Of a stretch of 64,000 bases of DNA, positions 54,081 to 64,000 are shown one piece after another; position 1 is the first letter of the stretch; each line of letters begins with the position of its first letter. The notes under the pieces are model-generated. The model was not told the DNA's origin. It worked only from the letters and a program-made list of their open reading frames with translations, and ran no database searches. This DNA is from Diphasiastrum complanatum (lineage: Eukaryota > Streptophyta > Lycopodiopsida > Lycopodiales > Lycopodiaceae). The stretch covers positions 5,457,599 through 5,521,598 of the forward strand of contig CM055108.1 in NCBI GenBank assembly GCA_029204225.1, given 5' to 3'. The translations under genes and the position numbers were made by a program.

Positions 54081-56740
54081 CACACATTCAAACCACCCAA
54101 TTCCTTATGTATTTTAGCAAGACGCTATATGTTGGTTAACAGTACGCTATTAGTAAGCACCAGATTTTAAACAACATAAACCCCACGAGTTAATGTTAAA
54201 ATCAACACGGTCCGATCATTCTTCCCACCTTCCATGTAGTCCACATTTCTTTTCTAACATTGAGAATATTCTAAGACCTTTCGCCATCCTTACACCACCT
54301 TTGAATCCTACGCATACGTTCTAGCATGAAATAGTATGGATTGACACGAGGTAAAAATCCCATTCACCACAAAACATTCCAATTAAGCATTTGATAACAT
54401 AAGATACCATTGGGAAAACCGTTAGCCGAAATTACGTATTCCTGACCTCATGCTTAGAACAACCGATACAATTAGCTTTCAACCATCTTAGTTCTCTAGA
54501 ACACAAGTAAAAATCCATATTTAATACGTAAATGACAATTTCACACCCCAAAACTTAGAAACATCGATACATGAATCCGAGATAGATAATTCAAATAAGG
54601 CTCACCTCAATCTGCAATCAGGTAGCCGGAAGTTGGAGAAACTCCAGTCATGAATACCACAGCATCTCGGTCGCATTGCCCTTGCTGTTTGCCACTAGGT
54701 TTTATCTCGCATTCATCGATTGGCATTATGTTACTCTGTAGATGAATTATTGCGCATATGGCAGAACCCAATTGATGGTAGCAGAAATGTGAGTACGTGA
54801 AGTAGAAATCGCAGATGGATATGTCTCAGAAATGTGCTTGTTGTTGCTCTTCCAGACTGTAGAATTTTTCTGCTCCGGATATCGTTGAGTTAGCTTCTAC
54901 GAAATGTGAGTGCTTTAGAACCAACAGAAGTACAATACCTCAGAAACAACCACTTACCAACACAAAGTGTTTGCTAGAACCTCTCTCAATGACAATGATG
55001 GATAGTAAGGGCCGATCATCCATTCATCTCTTATGAATGATGAATTTATGTATCTCTAAACAGTGATGGAAGGTAGAAATAGATTTACAACTCTTGGAAT
55101 GGGTGTTTCCTTCAGACACCTCTCTGGTAGCGCTAGACAGGTAGCAGCAGACAGTAGTCAGAGGGCCAGCGGGCAGTAGGAGGTAACGATGGACTATTTG
55201 GCAGCAGTCCGCAGTTGATGAAGTAGGCAGCGAGGGCCACAAAAAGAGGAGCTGCCATAGGCAGGGTGATGGCACAACCACGCAGCAAGGTTGTAAGCAC
55301 TCCAGTGACGATTGATAGAGACAAGACAAGACCAATGAGTTGCATGTAGGCCTCACACAACTCAAGTTAGGGTACAAAAACCAAGTAGCCTCCAAACGTG
55401 CATCAGGTAGGGCATGGAGCAAGTAATTGCGAAATCCGAGTGTGCTGCAGGTCGTTGGAAAACCGTCGACGTTGCTCCATCTTGATTGCTTCTACTTGCA
55501 CAAATGGTATTTCAAAACATCCTTCACTTCTTCCATCATGATTAGATCACTCCCAACAAGACATTCAAACGACGATTCCACTCAACACTTTACTCATGAA
55601 TTATCCAAAACCCTAACATACACACTCCGTACAATGCAATCTTACGAGATGAACGTCCTACTAACACTCAATCGAAAAGGTACTAACCATTGCACAAAGC
55701 AACCATCCCATAATCGAAATCATGCCAACAAGCATACGTGCCCTTGCAAGTCAAGCATACATAAGGATTCCTAATAAGCCATCAATCACTCAACAAGCAT
55801 GCCATTACAACTTTGTTTGAACAATCAATAGTGAGACCATAATGACACAAGGAGGCTAACAACATCGATATGATCTATTCAAGAAACAACTGATATGGGA
55901 ATGACCTCACTTCAAACACCCAATCCATTCAACCATACAATGGTTATTCCATCAAGCAAGCATCAAGCCCTACCTACACAAAGCACTTCGATTACACATA
56001 GTAAGCAAAACTCACCAAGATACAAACACTCACTCTCACTCTCACCTTCTAACAATCATCAACATGCAATCTCACAATTCAAGCAATGAACTTACTCAAT
56101 TCATGTGAGACATGACAACAAGTATCCAAGGCCACTAAATTTCAACATGACTTCCAACTCACTCTGAACATGGAACTCTCTCAATCAACAATCCAAATGC
56201 ATTCCAACCCAAATGATTTCTAACTTCCTCTCAACAAATGTAATGAAACTCTCAATCCACATGACATTCAACTATCACATCAAAACTACCACATCCAAAC
56301 TCCTCAACTCCAACTATCAAATCCAACACTCACTATCACATTATTATCCAACTATCATCCAACTATCGTCCAACTATATCTTAACACAAAGAGTGGCCTC
56401 CTTTTATAGTAAATCCCAAGTGTCCCCCTTCAAAATGAGGCTTTGCCAATTTTCATGCACTTCCAGCCTTCTTTTCCATTTCTCCAATCCCCATTGGCAA
56501 GTACATCAAGTGGCCTCCTTGAGGGTGTAGGGGTTGGTATCATTTAAGGCCCCTTTCCAAAACTAGCCAAGATGCCACTTTTGTCAACAGCTAGAGGAGG
56601 TATCTACCAAACTTTTCTAGCCTCCAAGGTCTTCTTGAATTTATTATCCGAAAGGTGGTTGAAGACTCTTGCCAACCTCTCTCTCTCTTGTTAGGTGTCC
56701 TCTATTTCCCTCGGTCCTCCACTTCCTTGGCCTTTCATTT
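54081..56740. other. No gene recognised; possible - strand LTR features
   Basis: Non-coding by eye. Near 56400 the - strand reads ACTATAAAAGGAGG, a TATA-box-like motif, followed by repeated ATAGTTGGA units (56340-56385). This might be an LTR on the - strand, but no terminal pair was found. Confidence 0.4.
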
Positions 56741-56749
56741 AAATTTTCC

Positions 56750-57439
56750 TTGTAATATGCACAGCCCGGCTTTTGGCTTTTGGTTTCTCGGGATTACCGA
56801 CTGATTTGCGTATTTTGCCTGTTCTTCGTAGTTTGCCCAATTTTACCCGTTAGGGTTTTGCAAGTTTTCAGTATTGCCCATAATTCACAGTTTGGTGTTT
56901 GCCCGATAGATATTTTTCTTTGATGGCTCTTTCACTGAAGTTGACTTTTTCGGCATTCATGACTAGGGCTCCTACGACAACACGGTTTCCTTGAAAATGC
57001 ACTAGGCAACCATATATTAGTAAAACCAACTCTGTACATGATGGTAGGATTTTAGCACGACTATGCCGGCTATTTTTACAACTGTCCAAAACGCCGTAAA
57101 ACTTTATCACATGCCATTTCTAAGGCTGCAAACTTTTCTTTAGCCTCATTTAGGATGGCTGGGACCCAACTCTAGGTGGACCGGCATTTTTGGCCCGGTC
57201 TTTACAAAAATTGACAACAATATTATTGACGATTTTTTTGAATGTCAGTTTCTTACTTTTAAACTGTGTCTAGCCACTTCAGGACGGGCTGGGACCCAAC
57301 TCTAAGGCAAATTTGTGTCAATTTTTCTCTAATAACCAGGTTTTACATGCCATTTTTTCAATTATTGCAAACTTAAGCTTCAATATTAGCCCGATTTTCC
57401 ATGCGAAAATATCAGCTAACATTGGCGACTACCACTGGG
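56750..57439 (+). repeat. Probable Ty3/gypsy LTR end with primer-binding site
   Basis: 57423-57439 reads TGGCGACTACCACTGGG, close to the TGGCGACTCCACTGGGG site (tRNA-Arg complement) of Ogre/Tat-like Ty3/gypsy elements. The preceding sequence ends CTAACA at 57421, as an LTR should. Within the inferred LTR the phrase GGCTGGGACCCAACTCTA occurs twice (about 57153 and 57285). The left edge is unknown and no partner was found. Confidence 0.6.
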
Positions 57440-58166
57440 TAGTATGGTCCCCATACGGCGGACCCAGAGTCTCTGGTTTCACATCAGCTCCTGGTGGTGA
57501 ATCAAGTATAGTGGGCTCAGCACCCTCGCTAGGTGATGCTAACCACAGTGAATTGGTGGGATGTCTTCTACAGCTTCCTACCCAAAGGCCATCGATTGAG
57601 CACTTAGGATCCATCTGCAACCAGATTGGATTTAACTGCAACATCTTTGAACAATTTGGTGTCTTCATACCTGCAAAAATCCACTTGTGACCTAAATGGC
57701 AAATGCTTCCATTCTCATCAGACGTAAGACAATGCCCACCTTCGGACCCATGCATGGAGGGATATGCAAATGCAAATCTCAAGATTGGAGATAGGATGAT
57801 ATGGATGCAAGTCAACAGTATTGTGTCTAACATCGTGTTATTGATGTGTGTGTGAATGCATACACAATGAGGCTTTGGTGTCCCAACTCTAAAACCGGTC
57901 CAAATTGGTGATTACCAACTCTCTTTTTTTTTTTTTTTTTTTAGATATTCAACTTATATTCTCTAAGAACCGATTCGACGGGGAATAACCATTTCTCCTC
58001 TCTGTATCGACTCTTCTCTCAAACTCTATATTCTGACAATAGTCCATGTAGGACAACTTACTGTCCTAAGATCCAATACACAAGATGGTAGGAAATACTG
58101 GTTTTTTGCTAGTCTATGGAATCAATTAGGAAAAATCGTCCTCACCTCCTATGGATGTGTGAGACA
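57440..58166. other. No gene recognised; possible gypsy leader
   Basis: Sequence 3' of the primer-binding site with an open but unrecognised frame to 57690. A T run lies at 57925-57942. Confidence 0.4.
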
Positions 58167-58289
58167 TCACTCGTCCTCACAAATTGGTTCGAAATCTGAT
58201 AGAGACAGTTGAAGTCTTTTTCTTTTTTCTCTTTTTTCTTTTACTTTTCTCTCAGTCTTTCTCTCTCTCTTTTTCTGTTTTAGTATGGA

Positions 58290-58466
58290 CCTTATGAAAG
58301 ATGGTTTTCGGTCAGTGGATATGGAGAAGAATCTCCTTAGTTGTCTGATATCAGTAGGTGGACGTACTGATTTAATTCGTTGCAGATCATCCATCCCATC
58401 TGATCTGACTTTATGTACAAAGCATAAATATGCTTCAACAATTGTCTCAAATGGTTCACTACTCAA
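58290..58466 (-). pseudogene. gypsy RT C-terminal scrap
   Basis: The - strand reads KVRSDGMDDLQRIKSVRPPT, then DIRQLRRFFS, matching the segment after the RT palm in Ty3/gypsy elements (I-x-x-x-R-x-P-x-PT-x-x-x-x-LRxFLG). Downstream is low-complexity Lys/Arg. Confidence 0.65.
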
Positions 58467-58979
58467 AGAAGTAGTGACGTTTCAAGCTTGTTATCTCATT
58501 GCATGTAACCATCATGTGGAGACTCTCGGTTTTTTCTTTATCCGTCACGTCTTGAAATTCTCCAGCTGTCCAGTCAATCATGCCTTATCTATTGGGTGAT
58601 GGAGTCACTCCCCACCCCACTGCACTGTTTCTGTTTCCAACTTTTTCACTCTTACCCTCCATTTTATGCTTCTGATCAAACACTCATGCCCATGGGAGAA
58701 AATATGTAATGCCTTATGCAGCTCAGAGTATATGTAGAATGCAGGGGTATGGATGCATGAGATGGTCTTGCAATCACATGTCCAAGCACATTGTGCCTAT
58801 ATGATGCAGTGCAGCGTGAGTGGATGGAGTCAAGTCAACTGAGATATCTGTAGATCACCATTTATAGTGTGTGTAAATCTCACATGCAGTAACAACGGAT
58901 CACATAATGATACAATTTTTTTTCTTTTTCTAGTGGTATTTTAAAACAAGATGGAATGTTGACCCACAAATAAATATAA

Positions 58980-59830
58980 TAAAACCAAAGCGGCAAAGTA
59001 AAGTCAAACTTACCACCCCTCGATTGCCCCATGTGAAATCAGAAATAAGGGTGTATTGTTGTCATCTTACTACATCTATCCAGCATCCACCTCGTTGTAT
59101 GGGTATTCACCATGCACGTTAATCCTAACTTGCACTTCAATGCTTTTTGTCCCATTTCTCTTTAGCATATTCGACCGTTCGTGTACATGATAGGTGGCCA
59201 AAAGATCTAGGTCATCATTTGGTGCAGAAAAATACCCTATTGCCATGTTTTCTTCATGCGTATATTCCTCATCACTGATGTAGTTGGGTAATTCTTTGTC
59301 TCAAAGGAACGGGGCATATGGTGTTTCAGTACTATCTTGGATATCAAAGTTTACTACCATGTGGTCATCTATTGGTTGTTCTTGATATTCGAATAAGCGT
59401 TGGATATCAAACAAATCCTGATCAAATGCATCAAGTGGGAGTTCATGATTCTTGTCGTTTTCCTGCTTTGTTACACAACAGCCTATGGATCTAGTTTTAG
59501 AGGGGTAATCTATAGGGGCTGTCCATACTATGTCATGTACTTCTGCATAGTCTAAGTTGACTTCACTGTCCTCGTCAGGAGGTACAGCTTGGTCATGTTG
59601 ATTAACAACAGATGTGAACGATATCGGCTCCTCAGACTTAGTTGACTTTCCAAGACTCACCTGCTGATCACACTCTTCCATCCACTCTTTCCTAGGTGGG
59701 TCTGTTCGTAACTCGCTCTGGGTTAGGGTCAGTACTCTCGCCCTAGTTCCTTCGGGGATGAGTGTTCCTATTGAGTCGCGTGGGGGTCTTTTGTCATTGG
59801 TCTTGTCTCGTCTATTCTGAGGAGGTCATT
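58980..59830 (-). pseudogene. gypsy protease-RT linker region
   Basis: A nearly open - strand frame, with a stop at 59301-59303 after TETPYAPFL. It includes RDSIGTLIPEGTRARVLTLT and KEWMEECDQQVSLGKSTKSE, then acidic stretches and EVQVRINVHGEYPYNEVD. Acidic spacer between protease and RT; no catalytic domain recognised. Confidence 0.6.
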
Positions 59831-60175
59831 TAAGCTTTTCGATCTGTGCATCTTCAGTCTTTCTGTTCAAAATTTCACGATTGATTAGCCCATAACTACA
59901 TAGATCGAACTCATCCCTCTGTTCATGACTTTGTATGCATGTAACCTCTCGCCTTTCGCCCACAACTACTTCTTTTGTAAGGTCATTATCTGAATCTCAA
60001 TCTTCGAAGCCCTAGAAGACAATCGACTCTTGACAAATTTTTTTCTGAGTACTACCCTATTGGTTCTGATTAGTTTCAAGAGGATGACCTCACACTACCC
60101 TCTGAGAGTGTCGTTTCTTCTACCCCTAGTACTGTTCTAAAATCTGGTCCATCTTCACTGGTACTGAATTCAGAA

Positions 60176-60619
60176 TCAGGCTTTACTACTAGATACTTCC
60201 TCCCACTCAGATGGAGGTATGGGTGCTCTTTCTGATTGAGGCACCTCTGGGTAACCGTCAACTACAGTTCGCTCTTTACTCCTTCCAAAAATCAATACTC
60301 CTGCGGGAATGTTGACTATGCAGTTGCTAAGCCTGAGCCATAGTCGGCCTAGTAATATAGAGTACCCCCAGTTCCCAGCATACATCCTCATAACATAAAA
60401 GTCCACCTGAATGGTCTTTTTAGCCACGGTAATGGGTACATTTTTAAGCTCGCCCTCTGGTTTGATCACAGAGTTGTTGGCTAGCTTTAGTGTTGTCAAG
60501 GTAGCAGGTTCCAGAGTGAAACTGAGTTGGTCTAAAAGCTCTAGACTTATGATGGTAACTACTGACCATGCATCAACTATGGCCCATGAAATGATTAGGC
60601 CATCTATCAGTACGTCCAC
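60176..60619 (-). pseudogene. gypsy aspartic protease remnant
   Basis: Retropepsin fold of plant gypsy elements: VDVLIDGLIISWAIVDAWSV then VTIISLELLDQLSF, TLKLANNSVIKPEGELKNVP, VDFYVMRMYAGNWGYSILLG and VLIFGRSKERTVVDGYPEVP. The active site has become D-A-W where D-x-G is needed, so it is inactive. The rest is well preserved. Confidence 0.88.
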
Positions 60620-60752
60620 CTTAGGGCAAGTAGCGATCTAATAAGTCCGCGTCTACTTTTCCTATTGTAGGTGGTTCCAGTGTTTTAGTTGTGGGTGGTC
60701 TCATCAACCATTTGACCGTGCATTTAATAGTGGGTGACAACTGTACTAGTTG

Positions 60753-61255
60753 CTAGAGCCCTATTTCCAACTTTAGATTCTCTAGGACTTGACCTAGGTC
60801 AATATTCCCTCTCTTCAAATTTAGGTCTATATCCTTCCTAAACCTGTGATTTCTGGTCATAGTCCTCTTAGTTTCTAGGCCGGTTTTCCCTTTTCTCGGT
60901 CCTAGGAATCTGGGATGTCTGCGCCCTTCCAAGATGCTAACCTCACCTTGCTCTTTTGGTAGTGGATCCTCGTAGATGGGTGTAGGTTCAAATACTGGCT
61001 TCTCAATGACTACTGGGTTATCTACCTTCGGTGGTGATTTTGGTGTAGGTTTGGGTTTCTTGGGTGGTAGCTCTGTCTTGAGGTTACTCCGGGTCACTAC
61101 TAACACCTCCTTCCTGCTCGTGGGTTCCTCTAGTGTCTCCACGACAACGAAGTTCACGGGTGGCCGGTCATCTTCTACATGTGCCTTCCCTTTATCCTCC
61201 TAGCTAATCTTGGGTTCTCGTTGTATGTACTGAGGTGGCCTCAATGGCCCCACCG
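60753..61255 (-). pseudogene. gypsy gag-protease linker (Pro/Lys-rich)
   Basis: Reads RTVGPLRPPQYIQREPKIS, stop, EDKGKAHVEDDRPPVNFVVV, then LPPKKPKPTPKSPPK. The upstream end meets the copia insertion at 61255. Confidence 0.7.
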
Positions 61256-62028
61256 TTCTGTCCTCCTTGGGTCTATACATTTGCAAGTCACTTGCCACCT
61301 ACGTCTGCCGAATGCACAAGAGCATCTATGGTTTGAAGCAATCCGTGCGACAGTGGTACAAGAAGAAGGATCATGCTCTACGATCCTTGGGTTTCCAACC
61401 ACTAATGGTCGATTACAATGTATATGTAAAGGTCACATATGGGGAGATCATAATCGTTGCTGTGTCAACGTGGGTGACACGTTGATTTTGTGCAGAAGCA
61501 AAGAGCTAATTGCGCAAGTGAAGAGTGACATCTCGAAATATTTCAAGATAATAGACCTAGGACAAGCCAGATGCTACCTAGGCTTGCAAATAAACCACAA
61601 CTATGATGAAGGAAAGCTATACCTTCATCAGTCCAGCTACATCCAGAAGATCCTAGATGATTTCGGGATGACAGATTGCAAAGCAACCAACACCCCAATG
61701 CTTGCAAGAACAATTCTGACAAATGAACATGGTCCGAAAACTGACGAAGAGAAGGATGCCATGCAACACATGCCTTACAGGAGGCTAATTGGATCGATGA
61801 TGTATCTAGCAGATAACACGTGCCCCAACATTGCTTATGCCGTGTTTAGGATGAGCCAATTCAACGTGAAGCCAGGTCCTATACACTGGAAGATTGCCAA
61901 GCGAATCCTACAGTACCTTTAGAAAATGAGAGATTTCAAGATGTGTTACTCTCGTGATGTCAAATTTCAATTGCACTCCTACAACGATGCAAATTGGGCA
62001 TCACTCAAGGACGACTGTAAACCACTCT
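61256..62028 (+). pseudogene. Ty1/copia fragment V: RT piece inside gypsy gag
   Basis: From a PPG-like start through YVCRMHKSIYGLKQSVRQWY, a frameshift near 61480 at the catalytic box (the usual Y-V-D-D is lost around VAVSTWVTR), then KYFKIIDLGQARCYLGLQIN, SSYIQKILDDFGMTDCKATN, YRRLIGSMMYLADNTCPNIA and into the start of RNase H (NDANWASLKDDC). It corresponds to copia II 8190-8940 and lies opposite to the surrounding gypsy element. Confidence 0.92.
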
Positions 62029-62692
62029 GACATACAATCATTTGTATGTCATTCTTGAGCCCTCTCAGAAAGAAGGTCAGTAGTAATAGGGGTGGTAGTA
62101 ACATAGTAGGTTCCACTTGGCGTGACAACTCTGTCAAACGACACCAATATTGTCGGATGGTTTTGTTACTTCCTTGCTGTAGGAAAGTCAATGTGAACAG
62201 TAGGCCATTAGCCGTTCAGTGGGGAGCATACTGAATTGAGCCTCTTTGTCGGATGGTTTCGTTACTTCCTTGTTGTAGGAAAGTCAGTGTGAACAGTAGG
62301 CCATTAGCCGTTCAGTGGGGAGCATACTAAACTGAGCCTCTTTGCCTATGATACCAGTGCCTAGCCGTTCCAGACAAAGTGGTGGCAAAAAACATCATTT
62401 CATAATGTGGGTTTGTGATGGCACTGGTAAAGCAGGTGGTCCAAAAAGCATCAATATGCTCTTCGACACTTTCATACGGTGCTCCATGAAACTCAGGAGT
62501 GGATCCACTAAGTTTGGGTAGTCCTCCTGTCTCCAGGGGTACTACGATTGGTTCAGTCAAACATCTTGCTATTCTGTTGGCAACAGGTTCTATAGCAACA
62601 GGTGTTACATCCTCTAATGGTGGTTCTGTAGCGTCGGTTGGCTCAAGTTCTGGTAATTCTTCTATGACTTCCAATGTATCGTCCAAGTCCAT
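62029..62692 (-). pseudogene. gypsy gag remnant
   Basis: Starts MDLDDTLEVIEELPELEPTD. The retrotransposon gag core follows: LPKLSGSTPEFHGAPYESVE, EHIDAFWTTCFTSA, SGTARHWYHRQ. After breaks near 62327 comes TFLQQGSNKTIRQYWCRLTE, ending at the copia junction. No zinc knuckle is left; the region where it should be is the insertion site. Confidence 0.85.
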
Positions 62693-62749
62693 TAAAGGTT
62701 CATGAAACTCATCATTGGCTGGTGGGATAGGGGACCCACAATTGCTTCT

Positions 62750-63645
62750 TCTAAGCCCTAAACGCTCTCTTTGGAGATTTGAAGTCTCTCCGTCTGGTGT
62801 TCCCTGAGACCCAGGTTTCCGTGGTATACCTATGATGTCTTGTCTAGGGTGACACTAATGACTTCTGTGTAATATTCTTCTCACTTTTGAATAGCAATCA
62901 ACTGTCGTTGCACATGCGTTTTGTGATTTTCCCAAGTTACCCCATAGGTCATCCACCCTTTGTCCACTAATATTGCATATCACCTAACTAACTCTACTTG
63001 GTCATTATTCTGCTCGATTCTAATCCAACCGTATCCATGTACAGTTTTTCTTGGTTCTTTGTACCATGTGCCGTCTCTATGAGATGCTAGGGTTGGTGGG
63101 TCATAGGGTACGGATTTTCAACTCAGGGCTCTGATTTTCACCTTTATCCTAGGTTTCACGAGAAATCCCATGGTCTAATATGTTCTGTCACTCTATGAAA
63201 GGTTTCTAGTAGTAGTTGGCATCATTGCCTAAACTCCCAGCTGGTGAAAACTGTATGCAGTCCCTGGATTCTTTTCAGGTATTGAAAGCAGGATGTCCTT
63301 GGTGAAGTTGGATCATGTACAACTAGGGGTGGATTGCGAATTTATGGTTGACAAGGCCCTAAAACGTATGTTCTAGGTGTGGGATCAGCACACATCATTG
63401 TGTGATGCTAACCACTTCGACCTGTGATACTTGCTATTGATTTTCTGAAAACAATGTGTGTACTAGTAGCCTTGCACAACCATGCTATCTTGCAGTTGAC
63501 AGTTTAGATAGTGGAATTGTTTTCAACACACGCAATGTAGGACCTACGAAACTTGTAGACTATTGGTAGTATGACAACTAGTTCTTTGTAGACCAATGAT
63601 ATGGATAACTACTCTTTCAAGCAACGTCTCCTGAAAATATTTTGA
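62750..63645 (-). other. Leader region of the - strand gypsy element
   Basis: Between the gag start and the primer-binding site; no coding recognised. Confidence 0.5.
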
Positions 63646-63663
63646 CTCTCGGCAGACGCACCA
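63646..63663 (-). other. Primer-binding site of the - strand gypsy element
   Basis: The - strand reads TGGTGCGTCTGCCGAGAG directly after the LTR end CCCCTAACA (63665). It resembles TGGCGCCGTTGCC-type sites of Tat/Athila elements, though with several differences. Confidence 0.6.
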
Positions 63664-63664
63664 A

Positions 63665-64000
63665 TGTTAGGGGTTTTTCGGACGAGGAGTTGGTTTCATC
63701 AGAAAGCCCTAAAAAGGGAAGGGCCCACAATGCCCTTACGGTAGGGACCGAGGACAGCCGCTTCCAACCCTGGTGGCTCGTTCGATCACTCCGTGCTCTT
63801 CCAGCCAATGGAAGTTTCCGGGCTTCCAAAAGTATGGTAGAAAGAGAGTAAGTTCAACTTCAGTAAGCTTGGTCTTGGCACAATACTACGGTCATCCTCT
63901 CACACTACTATCAAGAATGATTCTCCTAGAACAATACTAAAACTATGAAATCCCGCGTCCTTGCAAGATCCACTATTGGTAGGATGCAGGGCTCTGGCGC
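63665..64000 (-). repeat. 5' LTR of - strand gypsy (partial)
   Basis: Reverse complement of 53181-53517; runs off the window at GGCGC. Only scattered differences from the other copy. Confidence 0.9.

Larger units (their letters stand above)
58167..64000 (-). mobile_element. Ty3/gypsy element on - strand, 5' LTR cut by window end
   Basis: Read on the - strand: LTR (64000-63665, continuing outside), primer-binding site (63663-63646), leader, gag (62692 downward), a copia insertion (62028-61256), a Pro/Lys-rich linker (61240-60753), retropepsin (60619-60176), an acidic linker (about 59830-58980), and a small RT remnant (58466-58300). RT palm, RNase H and integrase are not seen. The whole is dead. 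Confidence 0.85.

Overview
This is nuclear DNA from a land plant. It holds two recognisable host genes inside a dense, nested mass of decayed transposable elements. The genes are a plant-type presenilin (+ strand, 14857-16515, uninterrupted reading frame) and a six-exon mitochondrial pyruvate dehydrogenase kinase (- strand, 30121-49812). The two are convergent (tail to tail). The kinase fits the plant family closely, but its coding sequence of about 1.1 kb is spread over almost 20 kb, with one intron of 9.8 kb full of transposon relics. Introns of this size, low GC and heavily degraded LTR elements suggest a large genome, such as a gymnosperm, fern or lycophyte; the species cannot be fixed from the sequence.

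Layout. 1-1780: nothing recognised. 1783-3352: Ty1/copia gag fragment behind a primer-binding site and a leader or LTR carrying a very long TC/TA microsatellite. 4045-4405: duplicated segment with clustered CACGTG palindromes. 4812-10308: a nearly whole but dead Ty1/copia element with both LTRs recognisable. 10309-11600: Ty3/gypsy (Tat/Athila-like) protease and RT piece. 11663-11796: short terminal-inverted-repeat unit. 12422-12722: three tandem tRNA-like units. 13337-14281: decayed frame that I tentatively read as a replitron-like HUH endonuclease. 14857-16515: presenilin. 20190-24010: Ty1/copia gag-protease-integrase, fused to a Ty3/gypsy derivative (copy A, 24014-27681). 30121-49812: the kinase gene. 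Its third intron carries a second copy of the same unusual gypsy family (copy B, 36781-41026), a hAT transposase relic, a LINE relic, a PHD-finger fragment and a GA-rich tandem array; its first intron carries a hAT-type MITE. 53-64 kb: a mosaic of inverted gypsy LTR copies, copia fragments and a - strand gypsy element interrupted by a copia RT piece.

The most unusual item is the copy A/copy B family. In one continuous ancestral frame it appears to encode (gag)-aspartic protease-tryptophan-rich segment-(chromodomain-like tail in A). No reverse transcriptase, RNase H or integrase is visible between protease and tail. The Trp-rich segment is conserved between the two copies and contains repeated WHSWLLRI-type motifs. 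Comparing the copies shows CAG<->TAG differences in both directions, as expected if methylated cytosines decayed. The other point of interest is the possible HUH-endonuclease relic directly upstream of presenilin.

All coordinates and motif readings were made by eye. Exon boundaries of the kinase were set by GT/AG sites, preserved phase and family similarity; there is no transcript evidence. Element edges marked approximate are where recognisable similarity stops.
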